From assembly GCA_029582265.1 (NCBI GenBank), contig CM055827.1:1891349-1955348 (forward strand): 64,000 nt of DNA. Reading direction: 5' to 3'. Position 1 is the stretch's first letter. Each line of letters opens with the position of its first letter. The notes under the pieces were generated by a model. It saw only the letters and a program-made list of their open reading frames with translations. It was not told the origin of the DNA and did no database searches. Position numbers and translations under genes: made by a program. Shown here in pieces: positions 23,220 through 34,850 of the stretch. This DNA is from Zoroaster sp. YZ-2022 (taxonomy: Eukaryota; Echinodermata; Asteroidea; Forcipulatida; Zoroasteridae).

Positions 23220-24420
23220 GTTACTTACATGTACATGTTCTTTCTACCATGTGCGCGCACAAGTACAGTACATTGATGTTGATAGTGTGCACCTTGTTCA
23301 TTCTACATGTCATCTTCATGGGTGGTTGGTTTAATGAATCTGTATACAGCCTTGCTTGTATCATCAGAGACACAACTGACCCTGTGAAATTTCCATGGAT
23401 ACCACTAAAAAACAATGAACTGGACAAGTTGAAGAAGGGTACCCTCATATTTCATCACCGGGGACCAATTTTGTTTGAAAAATGCTTGATGAGTATTAAT
23501 TTGTTGGCTTTCAAACAAGAGGGAATGTCCTTTTTGTGCATATTATGGAATTTGTTGAATATAATTATATTTTTTGGGTAGCAGTATTTAGTTTTTGGAC
23601 AAAAGGAGTGTTGGACTAAACCCTTCCTTCACGATCATTCATTCGAGTTTATGCTCTAGAAAATTACGGTCGATGGAGAACTATGTTAGAAACAAACTAA
23701 ACATCGACCCCCCACCTTAAACAAAAAAGGAAAGAAAAGGTAAAAAGTCTGCCCCCGAGAAATACAAATCGGTGCTTTACGTTGTTCCTGGACCAATGGA
23801 AATACTTTGAAATTCTATGTACATGCATGTCTAGGAGTTTAAACACCGACTCACATGGTCACACAAAAAAGTTCCAGAGAATTTGCCTAAGGAAGAATAG
23901 AAGAAAAATAATCAAACCATGTATGGTGATTTAGTCATGCCAAAATACACGCTTTATATTGCTCTAATCTGCGAGCGCAAACAGAGATAAACGTTCTTCG
24001 TTGAGGTCATTATTCACCAGGTGGGTCAAAAGGCCAAGTGATTGGCACCTTGGAGTACTATTGGGTCGGGTGCTGATTGTGTGTGGTTAAATGTCTGTAT
24101 AAATTGTTGAGAAAGGCGAGATTATTAGTTATACTGTACTTACAGGTACTGCATTTTGACCGTAAAAAGCTGTGTATAGTTTTAAAGGGGTAATGAAAAC
24201 GTAAACATGCAATGCTGGTTTTACGAAAACGTAAACAGTGCAATGCTGATTTTACACAGGAAACTTTCTGCTGTATGTTTTGTTTTTATATTATTATCTT
24301 CATATTTGTTGATTAAGTTTTTCATCATGTATTTATTTTTTAATGATTTATTTATTTTTTAAATAATGTTATCGGAATTTGAGTCAGAGGCATTACACAA
24401 AAAGGTAACATCCTGTTTGA
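23220..24420. other. No gene supported
   Basis: A frame continuing from the SINE tail to 23581 (+) includes about 80 residues of non-repeat sequence. Its start lies inside the retroposon tail and no domain is recognisable. The rest is featureless. Confidence 0.35.
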
Positions 24421-24421
24421 A

Positions 24422-24788
24422 TTAACCCTAACTCCCTTGGCCCATTTGCCTACACATAACCTGAATCCTCCAAAATCCTTCAGTAGTAAAGCAAGTACAT
24501 GACATGTATGCATACTTGTGTTTCTAATCTGTGATACATGTACATGGCCAGGGACCCTCCCTGCATGCATGGAGCAATAAACAGTGTCCACTGACCCAAG
24601 CACTGACCTTGCAATCACTACAACAAACACGGATGTACTTGTACCATGGAAAGACAAGTATGCCTAATAACCTCAATCCTCCAAAATCCCTCACTTTAGC
24701 AAAGAGCATGTAGCATGTAACCTCAATCCTTCAAAATCCTTCACTTTAGTAAATAGGATTTTGGAAGATTTGGGAAGGTTAGGGTTAA
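24422..24788 (+). mobile_element. Family E element, copy 1 (TTAACCCTAAC ends)
   Basis: Runs from TTAACCCTAACTCCC to GGTTAGGGTTAA. The ends are inverted and continue with imperfectly inverted aatcctccaaaatcctt blocks. The interior carries ggccagggaccctccctgc and ggagcaataaacagtgtcc. TTAA at both ends and CCCT just inside fit piggyBac-type ends. Includes a local duplication of aacctcaatcctccaaaatc near the right end. Confidence 0.7.
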
Positions 24789-25440
24789 ATACCTGTAGTC
24801 TTATTTGCAAAAGTTAAGATTCATCTTCGTGATGTAATGCTGCTTTGCATATTTGGCAATCTTGAAAAAACAAACATAATGCTGACTTTGTGTAAAGTTG
24901 ATGATAGAATCAAATAATCCTTATAATATTTTTGTCTCGGGTGCTTTTGTTAAAAACTGGTGCAATCATTTTCAAAGTTCCATGATGGAATGAATATGTA
25001 CTTAATCCGAGTATTAACTACAATTTGGATACCTGGTTGGGCTATACAGAACTGAGTCCATCAAAATACAACACAACCAGCTGGTGGACTTGGATGGGTT
25101 TGGGGGTTGTTAGGGTTACTTTAGGTGTATCTGGTTTTAAGACAAAAATATAGTTGATGAATGTGTAAATAGACAAGTGTTTACATGTAATCTCTCAACA
25201 CTGTCTTGGTTTCAAGTCAATTCCAATGCACTCAACCTAAGGCAACTGTAGGCTTCTCAGGTACAGGGCATTCTGTGACCCACAGGTGCCCCCAAGACTT
25301 GACAAGGAACAACAACAATGGGTTCTTAATTTCAAGGATTTACGGTGACAAAAGAGGACATGTTAAAGGGAACATACACCATTGATAATGTGGGAAAAAC
25401 TATTTTATGCCTACTCACTTTGCATCTAGATTTATAAACA
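24789..25440. other. No gene seen
   Basis: AT-rich. The stretch at 25374-25440 (gggaacatacaccattgata) resembles an F end pointing into F copy 2. Confidence 0.35.
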
Positions 25441-25668
25441 TTAAAGGGAAAGTACAACATTGGTAATTACTTGATTTATCAAATAAATAAAAATTATTTT
25501 AAATTTACTTACTGTAAAGTTGGTACATGTATCAATTAATTGTCCAGAGGAATTATTTTGTCTGAAGTGCTTTTCATCATAGAGAAAACCGGAATTGTTA
25601 TGTGAAATATACAAAAAAAAGTTGCCAGATGGCACCATTTTTTCTTCTTTTCTCTCCTATGCTAACAT

Positions 25669-25768
25669 TGTATATTGTTTGTATTCATGTTTTTTCTTTG
25701 TTTCCGCGCCTTGAGCGCCCAGCAGAGTGGATATGTGCGCGCTACAAATCCTTATTATTATTATTTTA
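25669..25768 (+). mobile_element. SINE/LINE 3' tail fragment, copy 2
   Basis: Nearly identical to 23113-23219, ending in a short (TTA)n tract. Confidence 0.7.
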
Positions 25769-25883
25769 TAAAAACATAATTTTTTAAAACAATTTTTTGT
25801 TGTTTTTTCAAAAATATGAGCACATATTGTGATGAATTTCACATGTTAGTTTTATGATATATTTCTTGACACTAGAGGGTTGA

Positions 25884-26047
25884 ATTGATTTAATTTTGCC
25901 CTACACCGACGTGTGTATAGCACTGTATGCTCAGTGCTTTCCGAGTGTCTGTGAAAAAACTACACAGGCGACTCGGGCGGGATTTGAACCCACGACCTCC
26001 TGCTTACTAGTGCAGACGTCTTAACCTCTCGACCACCGAGCTTGCCC
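25884..26047 (-). mobile_element. tRNA-derived SINE, family S2 copy 1
   Basis: On the minus strand there is a tRNA-like head: CTCGG acceptor half, A-box-like GGTGGTCGAGAGGTTAAG, B box GGTTCAAATCCC, and complementary CCGAG. Next come gttttttcacagacactcgg, a caccgacgtg-complement block, and an AT-rich end. The tail block of about 34 bp occurs again at 26137-26170. Second copy at 50061-50232. Confidence 0.75.
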
Positions 26048-26136
26048 GATGATGATTGGCCGGCTAGAATCCTATATAGCAGCGGGTTCCGCGATATATA
26101 TAGATTGGTGAAATTCTTGCGTCGGGAGATAAACAA

Positions 26137-26170
26137 TTGATTTAATTTTGCCCTACACCGACGTGTGTAA
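26137..26170 (-). repeat. Second copy of the S2 tail block
   Basis: The 33-34 bp block from ttgatttaattttgcc to gacgtgtgta matches 25885-25917 exactly. It is followed by aaaccctaaccatccc, the tip of a family G end. Confidence 0.75.
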
Positions 26171-26278
26171 ACCCTAACCATCCCACAGAGGGTTGAAAGT
26201 AATGTTACCAAATACCAATGGTGTACCTTCCAAATGGTGTACCAACCTGTGAAAGTATCACTTTATTACATTGTGTTG

Positions 26279-26608
26279 GCGTGTCGTGGCCGAGCGGTCT
26301 AGCTTACCGGACTCAAGTTCTGGTGTAAGAAGCAGAATGTGGGTTCGAATCCCGGCCGTGACACTTGTGTCCTTGAGAAAGACACTTAACCATAATTGCT
26401 TCTCTCCACCCAGGGGTTAAATGGGTACCTGTGAGGGCAGAGTTGGTTGATTAGCCCTATATGTGCTGTAATGGCAGCAATTGAGCTGTATATTCCCCAG
26501 GGAGCTGAGATGGTTTCAGGAATGATTTATGAGCCTTATGAGCAGGGGTAATAATATGCGCCTTGAGCACCACTCAGTTGGTGGATACGTGCGCTATATA
26601 AGTCCACA

Positions 26609-26649
<41 letters not shown>
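26279..26649 (+). mobile_element. tRNA-Leu-derived SINE, family D locus 3
   Basis: Intact A box (TGGCCGAGCGGTCTAG), actcaagttct anticodon arm (CAA) and B box (GGTTCGAATCC). A full body and a (TTA)n tail of about 13 units follow. The tail abuts a family G element. The SINE appears close to full length. Confidence 0.9.
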
Positions 26650-26650
<1 letters not shown>

Positions 26651-26871
26651 ACCCTAACCATCCCAAATCCTGCAAAATTCTCCCAAGGGGCACTTTTTGG
26701 GGAAAATTCAGCACTGTTGGAAACTGGTACTTTTTCACCTCTTCAAATGGGACAAAATTACTACCTGGCAAGAAGTACAGGCCATAAGTGCTGAATATGA
26801 AAGAGTGCACTGATGGATTTTGGAGGATTCGGGAAGGTTCCTAGCCAGAATACATAGGAGGTTAGGGTTAA
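26647..26871 (+). mobile_element. Family G element, copy 1
   Basis: TTAAACCCTAACCATCCC to gaggTTAGGGTTAA. The interior has ggggcactttttgggg, aattcagcactgttgg and tactacctggcaag. Shorter than copies 2 and 3, lacking about 45 bp before the gtgcactgatgg block. The left TTAA is shared with the end of the D SINE tail. Confidence 0.7.
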
Positions 26872-28196
26872 TGAGAAAATAGTGACAATGCATTGAGGGT
26901 ATTTGTATCAATTCTAATGTGGAATGTAGGAAAGAGCACTCTTTTCTAAATTCGAATTGGAAACTGTTTCACTTTTTTTTTATATAAAAGTTACAGCACC
27001 TCACATAACATTTCCAGGGAAGATAATCATCAGATTTACCCCAAGTAAGGTTTACAATTCGATTTCCTAACCTTTAAAATGATTCTTTGCTCAGGGGCTT
27101 CTGAATACTCCGATGATTACACACACCCACCCAATGATTGTCAAGTATGTTTCACATCCACTCATGGATGTAATACATGAAACTCATTAGCTCCTTGTCC
27201 ATGTTGAATTACTATGAAAAACGGTGAACAATCTCGCTCGTTTAGTGTAACAATATGCGTCACATAATTGCTAATCAAAAGTCAAAATTCACTATTCAAA
27301 ATTAGTGTTAGATAATTAAACATTTCTGCCTAAGAATGTAGCTACGCAACATTTTTGAAATTGTTACTGGGGGGAAAAAAAACATTTAGATACATGTACA
27401 GATCTGCATCATTCACTTTCACTGAACACTATTTGACCAAATATGGCTGTGGAACATGATTTCATTGTATATTTCTACATCTGAAATTCAGGAAATGATC
27501 CATTGCTTTTTTTTGTGCCAGCAATTAAGAGCAAATGTAAAATACAGTTGTGGTATAATTGCACCATATAGACTAATGGACGAACCATGCAGTAGCAGCA
27601 TGGATAGCAGGAAACGTACATGTACATTACAAGACCGTCTACTCAGCAGAGGGTCCATGGTATGTGTACAAAACTGTACATTGTATATCAACATTTATGC
27701 AGTATACCCTGCACATGCACATGTTGATTGCTTGCTTGCTTGTTTGTCCATTTCCCACACTGGCGTGTTTGAGATGAATTCTAATCCAAGTGCAGAAAAG
27801 CTGTACTGCTGTACTCAGAATAGCTGATGGGAAGCTATTCACATGTCTTGCAGCAGATGCAGAAGTAAAGGTTGGGGACTTGTATTGAATCAGTCTGTGT
27901 AACTTTGAAACGGATTGTCTGGATGAAAAGTGCCATAATAATCTATTATTCATTCTGTACATGCTGTCTTGTCGCTTTCATCTTGTTCATTCAAACACTA
28001 TATAATGATGAGATGAGGAAGCTTCAACAATGACATGTGATTGATGGCCTCTGCTTCAGTCAACCTTGTTCCCCTGAAATATTCATCCCATTGCATATTG
28101 GCTAATTTAATCCCCATATAATGTGCTGGGTGCATCTAACTAGTGAAGGTTGATATTAAAAATACATAACAAAACTGCTTGTATGTTATGCTTGTT
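26872..28196. other. No gene supported
   Basis: A 123-codon frame at 27456-27827 (+), with one of 107 codons on the other strand over part of it, shows no domain or splice context. The rest is AT-rich and unremarkable. Confidence 0.35.
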
Positions 28197-28548
28197 TAAA
28201 ATCCTCTTTGCTAAAGTGAAGGATTTTGAAGGATTGAGGTTACGTGCTACATGCTCTTTGCTAAAGTGAAGGATTTTGGAGGATTGAGGTTATTAGGCAT
28301 ACTTGCCTTTCCATGGTACATGTACATCCATGTTTGTTGTAGTGATTGCAAGGTCAGTGCTTGGGTCAGTGGACACTGTTTATTGCTCCATGCGTGCAGG
28401 GAGGGTCCCTGGCCATGTACATGTATCACAGATTAGAAACACGTGTGTGCATATACATGTACATGTATATGTCATGTGCTTGCTTTACTACTGTATTTGG
28501 AGGATTCAGGTTATGTGTAATCAAATGGGCCTAGGGAGTTAGGGTTAA
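28197..28548 (-). mobile_element. Family E element, copy 2 (left-truncated)
   Basis: Reverse orientation relative to copy 1. Ends in agttagggTTAA, but the other terminus lacks the outer TTAACCCTAACCTTCCC and starts at aaatcctctttgct. Confidence 0.7.
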
Positions 28549-31252
28549 TCAGTATACATTTATGTACATTCAACCACTATCCTGTGAAGGTTGAAGCTTA
28601 TTAGTGTGGGTATTAAGGAGAAAAATAAAAATACATTAGACTCGGATAAAAAATCAAATATTTAACTTGACAACTAATGTGCTCTTTCAGGTATTTTCAC
28701 AAGTAACCAGAGAATATCTTGTGAACAAAAACAACCTTTTTAGGTGGAAATATTTATTGTGTGTGTGATACTAATTTTGAATATTAAATCTTGAATTTTG
28801 ATAAGGAAATTGTTAATTTTGTGATAGCATTTTGCTCTGCAATACAAACACTGAAGCTACAGGTAGCTAATTCAGCCAAAATAAAGACAAATTTAATTTG
28901 CAGTTGACATGTAACAGGATACAATTCACCTACAAAATTTAAAAAAAGATTGTGTGGAATTGCCCTAGGCATTTAGGTTTACATTTTCTGTTTTTAAAGA
29001 AAAAAAATTACATTGGTTGGTTTCTTACTGTGACTTGCATATAGATTTTCAAAGGGAAAGTATCGGCCCCGACCATACACAAGAGTGCCAGTCTATGAAG
29101 GTTAGTCACCTTAACTTGAGGCGATATCTCACGCAGTTTAAGTTGACATTAAATATGAACACCATATCCCGAGGACCTACTAATTAATAAATTCCCTCCA
29201 AAATAACGTCTCCCAGTTTACCTTGCTCCAATATTTGTGCAAAGTATGTACATGTAGGCCTACATAGCTCAGTCCGTTCACAATTGCTTATGTGTGTGGC
29301 ATTGTGACAAATAGACAAAACATATACAATATTCAGGCATACATTTTCACCTTTTTATGTGGTAACTAAAAAGAGAAATTTACTTAATTTACGTCACGGT
29401 TTTAATTTTGAATGAGTTTTTGGTATGAAAGTATGAGAAAAGAGTGGAAAATGTAAAAAATGTGACCATAATTACAGCTACAAATATTGTTCTGTTAAAC
29501 CCATTCCTCCTGCAAAAATACTGGAGTTTTTCTAATTGTGAAACATCTTTTATCAAAGTTATGAACATGTTGAAATGCAATTAAATCATCTTTTTCCTTG
29601 AAAATGTTCAACTTCCTTTTTAAAATCATTTCTACAAATTATGTGTACCATGAATACACATCAACAGTGGAAATTTGTTGTAATTTCTTAAAATTTAAGA
29701 TCAGAAAAGGTGCAATTTTCCAGCATTCACTTTGTTTCTAATGTAGGTTTGCTGTACTTTTTCTCTCGTATTTATATCAATCATTCCTGAGTAATCTCCA
29801 CCAGTAACTTGAAGATGCTTTTCCCATCAATAAGGCTACTTGGAGGGGCTTAACAATTTGGGAAGATGTCTCGTGTTCAAGGATATCCAGAAGATGATCT
29901 CGTTTAGTGCTAAGATGCTGGCAGATGAGGAAGTCTAAGATAATGGCAGATGAGGAAGTCTATCTGGCTATTTACTGAGCAAGGTGACAGCACTGTGTTT
30001 GGATTGATTCCATCACCATCAAATACAGCAGTTAAAGATATAATTCTTGCTGGAAAAGTACTGCAATCAATTTGGGTATGGTAATTAAATTGTCAAAATT
30101 GGAAGTCAACATTTGGATAATCAGGATGTATAGGAAATAGAACTTGTAGCTTTGCATGGTAAAGAGGACAAGTAAAGACTACTTTCGGTGACACCATGTG
30201 TGGGAAGACAAGTTGAAATTGTTTTTTTCTTCTTCTTTTTTTCAGGATTTAAGGAAAAACGGGTAATGTCTGAATAGTCGTGGGTAAAGTAGGAATTAAT
30301 ATTTTTGTCAGGATAAGTTGGCTAGAGGACAATAAACAACTTTATTATGGTGGTTACAATTTAAATTATTTTATCCTCCATCCTTGTCAACACCAGTTTT
30401 GAAGAATTATAGAACCTTTAAAAGTAGAAAACAAAATTGGAAGGAATTTGATGTTCAAGGATCAAGGATTAAGTCACTCTTCCTTCTCACGGAAGCGGAA
30501 AGAACAGCGAAATAAATAGAACAACAGTGATGTCTTAATGTACGTCTTATATTTCCTCATTCCAACCTTTGTCTTCAGTCAATCTTTCTCCTCTGTCTTC
30601 TAGACAATTTGTTTGTATCTGTGTCCCAGTATTTCTGTTACTTTGCCTTAGAGAAAGATTACCCTACTAGAGTGGACTCATCAGGCCGTTAACTACCATT
30701 GTTAACTTTCTGAATAAAACATGTTAACACTGGCATTTGGATCCTCCATGCACTTGTGGTTTTGTTTTTCAAGGAAGCTATTAAATTACAAATACAGTCC
30801 CTTCTTTAGGTGATGATTAAGTTATTCTAGTGTGTGGTGAATGTGTTGATGATGTGTATAGCTTTTGGAGGAAAAGGCTTCTCTGAATGTCATCACTAGT
30901 CTCCAGTAAATCCCACAGAAGCGTGTGTAGTGTTTGGACAATCTACTGTAGGAAGGAAGAAGAAAACATGGGAGCAGCATTAATAACAGGACCGTAGCAC
31001 AGCTGTTGGGATAGGTATTGCTTTCTGAATTCCCACTGTTCTTATGGCCTGAAGTGAAATACAACAATGTTTTTTTCACTTAAATGTTCAAGTTTCATTT
31101 TTAGTGCATTTTATGTATGACCCTGGGCTTGCTTGTTTGTTTATTTTTTGGTTATTTGGTGGTACAAGTACAAACTCCTACTCCAGTCAGGTAACTAATA
31201 CTTTTTCGTGAGTACATGTGTATGAAAAAGTACTACAGCAAGTACTACAACT
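28549..31252. other. 2.7 kb without recognised genes
   Basis: Mostly AT-rich. Contains a small tandem duplication (ggcagatgaggaagtcta, about 29914-29965) and a block at 30124-30203 that is repeated at 63839-63905. No exon supported. Confidence 0.4.
30124..30203 (+). repeat. Interspersed repeat shared with 63839-63905
   Basis: aacttgtagctttgcatgg, agaggacaagtaa and ggtgacaccatgtg recur at the right end of the window with a few substitutions. Too short to classify. Confidence 0.6.
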
Positions 31253-31257
31253 CTGTG

Positions 31258-32180
31258 GCCGCGTTTACACTAGATCCGGCAAGGGCGATCAACGGAGGAT
31301 CAGATCCTGCAAGGGCGATCAAACTGATCGCGGACGCGTTCACACTTGAGTCTGATCGTGCATTGATCCCCCTAGCCCGACCGTCGGTTCAACGGAAGTT
31401 CCACACTGCTCGTGTGACAGGTCAACTGAGCAAGGTCATTGATTGTGCGCTGCGCAGGCACACGCGTTGCCGGGTGATGCATGCCGCCATCTTAGCTTAT
31501 GCTTCGTTACGCTAATTTTACAGACACAGTTCGACCATGGAGGAAGAAAACATTTTCTTCCTCCATGGTTCGACCAACTCACTTTCACCGTTACGTTTGA
31601 TTTTTTCCTCATTAAATTACAGTTTTTTAATGGATGATCAGTTTCGTTTATTTGCGGTGTTGTTGCCGTGGTATTATGATAAAAAAACACGAAAGCCTGA
31701 TGAGAAGGAAACTGGTCGATGCATAGAGGTAGAAATGGTCGAAGCATGTGGTTCGTCACGCGCAGTTGTTGCATGCAGAACAGGGATGCAAATGCCAAGT
31801 ACCATTCAAATCGTGTAATGTTCTTTTGTGCACAGAAATGCTGTGTTACGTGTTGGAACCAGTGTAATAAGGGGACGCTCTCATTGCATAACCAACACTG
31901 GTTGTTTACAAGCTTTCGCGGTTTATTTTTTCAACTCGTGCTCCAGTCTGTTTGATTAGACCGGAAGTCGGTGGGTCAAGTGCGGGGTCTGATCCTGCGT
32001 TGCGTTCACACTCGTTTTGATCCACCTTGCAGGATCAGATCCTCCTTGATCCCGCAATAAAGGGGGATCAAAAAGGAGGATCAGATCCTGATCGCTCTTG
32101 CGTTCACACTAGCTGTTGATCGCCCTTGCAGGATCTGATCCTCCTTTGATCGCCCTTGCCGGATCAAGTGTGAACGCGGT
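31258..32180 (+). mobile_element. Family C DNA transposon, copy 2
   Basis: 923 bp with 5-bp duplication CTGTG (31253-31257 and 32181-32185). Very similar to copy 1 over both end regions and the right half. The central segments differ (31593-31668 against 19430-19565). It carries an extra hairpin at 31534-31573 that copy 1 lacks. The frame from ATG 31537, which starts within that hairpin, is not recognisable as a transposase. Confidence 0.8.
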
Positions 32181-32301
32181 CTGTGTTCATGTATAACACT
32201 ACATGTTTGTGCTTATCATTACAATCGATGACTCACACTGAATTAAAATGGAACCTAATTATTGGCTTTCCAAAAACCTTGAATCTTTAGGCTCAGTCAA
32301 G

Positions 32302-32554
32302 TTAACCAGTTCGCGTCGGGAATAAAAAAGTTTTTCTGGGCCCCTGTGGCGGGTTTCTTTTTCCCACACACACGTTAATGGAAGCTTCCACAGCGGGTGG
32401 CCGGCACTTCCGAGCATGTCACCGTACATGCGTGGCTCAACCGAGCATGCATTACAAATATTCCGGAGTTTCCTATGGCGTGTTTAGATGCTCTCCGATC
32501 CGTGGTGCAAACAAAATTTGCGTGTATACATGGCCTCCGATGCGAACTGGTTAA
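32302..32554 (+). mobile_element. Family A MITE, copy 3
   Basis: TTAA-bounded (32302-32305 and 32551-32554). Left end CCAGTTCGCGTCGG is matched on the right with one change (gatgcgaactgg). Best-preserved copy; only 121 bp downstream of family C copy 2. Confidence 0.85.
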
Positions 32555-33364
32555 ACCAACTACCAGTAAACTGTACATGTAGGTGTGCTGTATATTGTGA
32601 ATGCTAATGATAGATACATACATTGTCTGGAAACGATTTTGGTCAAAAATTATGCATTTTTTTTGTGTATAAAATGCTAATTTTGAATAGCACTTTGTAA
32701 ATCATGAATATTAGTTAGAATTTTGTTTTTGATCAAGTGAAATTGTTCAATGAGAGCATTATTAATTATCGGATAAGATCAGCTACTTTCAGTCTTGGAT
32801 GCATTTACTCCACAATAGTTTTTGACAGACTAAATAAAGTACTTGGGTTTAATTTCAGAAATTCATACACTTAATCCGCTTCTTGCAAACAAATTGCAAA
32901 GACCCATTGCAAGCTCGGCATAGAGTTTGCGAGTGGTGATAGAATACTGTGTCCCGGCCCTAAGCAGGAAACCTAGAAAAAGATGCTGAATGGAGTGTAT
33001 TAGAGATGAGGACAGAATGTCTTATTAGACCAGCTGAAACAGGAGATGCCTACCGTGCTACACTGAATACACTTGAGGTGGCACTGTTTTTCTTAAGGAG
33101 GGCTGCCTTGCTTTTTAAAAGCGAAACACTAGCGAGCAGGGAAATGTCTACACAGGGATACTTTTAATGATTCAATTTTGGATGAACCAATGTAATTTTA
33201 TATTGACCCTTAGTTTTGGATGTATACAAATTGTGGTTTTATTGTAATGTGATACACAAAATATGTTTGGAAGGTACAACTTTGGTAATGTTGGCCAAAA
33301 TGCTTCTAAGAATATGCTTACTTTCTTTGAATCGAGATACTTTCAACAACCAACCCGTGAATTT
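32555..33364. other. No gene seen
   Basis: AT-rich. At 33263-33330 there is F-like sequence (gaaggtacaactttggtaatgttgg, shown here only as a resemblance). No exon supported. Confidence 0.35.
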
Positions 33365-33569
33365 TTAAAGGGGTAGTTTCGTCACAATCAACAGTGCATG
33401 GAATCAGAGTGCTTGTTTTAGATTAACTCAGTGACTGAAAATAATTTCCCATAAGATACGGTCATATTACCATTGCTGCTGCATACGAGAGCCAGTAATT
33501 TCACTCAGTCTTCATCTAAAACTAGGACATCGATTTCATGCTCTGATCATGACAATACTGCCCCTTTAA
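33365..33569 (+). mobile_element. Family B MITE, copy 6
   Basis: TTAA at both ends (33365-33368 and 33566-33569). Missing about 20 bp in the second arm around the CATGCCCTGTTGAAAG block. Confidence 0.8.
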
Positions 33570-34604
33570 GCTTATTGTATTGTTCACCAGAAATGCATTC
33601 AGATTGGATATTCACTGGAATTTTGGAAAGAGTTCTTTCGTTATTTTAAACTGGCTGTTATTTCTAAAATAGAAATCATATCATCGGCTTTTTACACCAA
33701 GTAAAATCTACTGCTGGACGTGGTTTATTTTCACTTAGGGAAATGAGTAGCCTGAAACCTGACAACACGCTTTGAAGCTTGTGAATTACGCCAGATCCTG
33801 GCTGTGCGGCCGCCATGTTTGTTTCCCGAAGATTTAACTTTGACCTTGGTTGGTAGCTAGCGGAGCCTCGAAGCGTGATGTCTGATCTTCAACACAACAT
33901 ATCCAATGAAATCCCTTGAATGGTGCACCAGGAAGCCTGTCTTTATTCTTGAGGATAAAGACGGGGGATGCTTCGATTGTAGAAGGCTCAAAAACATTCT
34001 TGTGAAAGATGTCTTGTGAAAATCTGAATTGATTTATTTTTTTGTGACGAGATCCAATGTCCAATGGAGTGTCCATTTGATATCACAAACTACATGTATG
34101 TAAATGTTGAGTAACCAGAAACCAAGGATATCATATTTGACTTTGGTGTTATTTTAAATACATATCAAAATGGAAAATGTTTAAATTAACACACTAAGCA
34201 TACAGGAAGGAGCTTTAATGTATAATCAAAGTTGTTTTTATTCTTGCTGGATTTGTTCTGGCCAAAACAAATATCCTAGAAGTGCTCTTGTGTGTGTGTA
34301 TAATATTACAGTTGGTTTACATTAGAAGTTCATTGACTTAATGTTATATCCTATTTGCAAATAATAGCATCTTATAATATAATTTCCAGTGAATTTCCAT
34401 AAAATATACAAACCATCATGTAAATAGGCCAAGAAATAGACGGATTGTATAGCAACATGAAAATGAAACAAATTACTATCTAAGTTTATAGCTATTGAGT
34501 AGATTCTTACTTCTGTGAATAATTATATGTGAGCTGGCTTAAGCTGATGATGATATTAAAAAGAAATCCCTTGAAATTGTTTCGTCTCAGGAGCTTAGGG
34601 AGGC
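33570..34604. other. No gene; one less AT-rich block
   Basis: 33740-34080 is more GC-rich than its surroundings. It contains gcggccgccatgtttg (YY1-like GCCGCCATnTT core) and ctttgaccttgg (ERR/SF-1-like half-site). These are single motif matches in a candidate intronic regulatory block. Confidence 0.25.
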
Positions 34605-34850
34605 GGGCCAAAGTCATGGTACAGCCAAGCCTTTGAGGAGCCCAGCCAGGACTCGGCTACCTGGCCTCCTAATCTGTCTTTTGTGAGTCCTAATCCTGTA
34701 ACAATACAGTACTTGCCAATCAACATAACCTGGGCTTCTGGAGGGCCTAGCCCACACAAGCAGAACTGAATTGTATAGGCCAGTAGGCAGGGGAAAAGCC
34801 TGGGCCTTGCCGGGCTTCTCAAAGGCTTGGCTGTACCATGACTTTGGCCC
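34605..34850. mobile_element. 246-bp MITE with 40-bp inverted ends
   Basis: GGGCCAAAGTCATGGTACAG followed by ccaagcctttgag on the left is matched by its complement on the right with about three differences over 40 bp. The interior is GC-rich for this window. No clear target duplication or second copy was found. Confidence 0.65.

Larger units (their letters stand above)
25441..26232 (+). mobile_element. Family F element, copy 2, with two nested retroposons
   Basis: Left end TTAAAGGGAAAGTACAACAT; right end inverted, with aaggtacaccattggtattt. Between them lie a SINE tail fragment (25669-25768) and a reversed S2 SINE (25884-26047 and its neighbourhood). Comparison with copy 3 at 57.3 kb (shared gttttatgatatat and agagggttgaa) shows where the insertions fall. 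Confidence 0.5.

Noticed and set aside
23078..23581. 167-codon plus-strand frame
   Set aside because: Starts in unrelated sequence and passes through a SINE tail; the remaining 80 codons have no recognisable domain.
27456..27827. 123-codon plus-strand frame
   Set aside because: Opposite-strand frames overlap it; no domain, no splice context.
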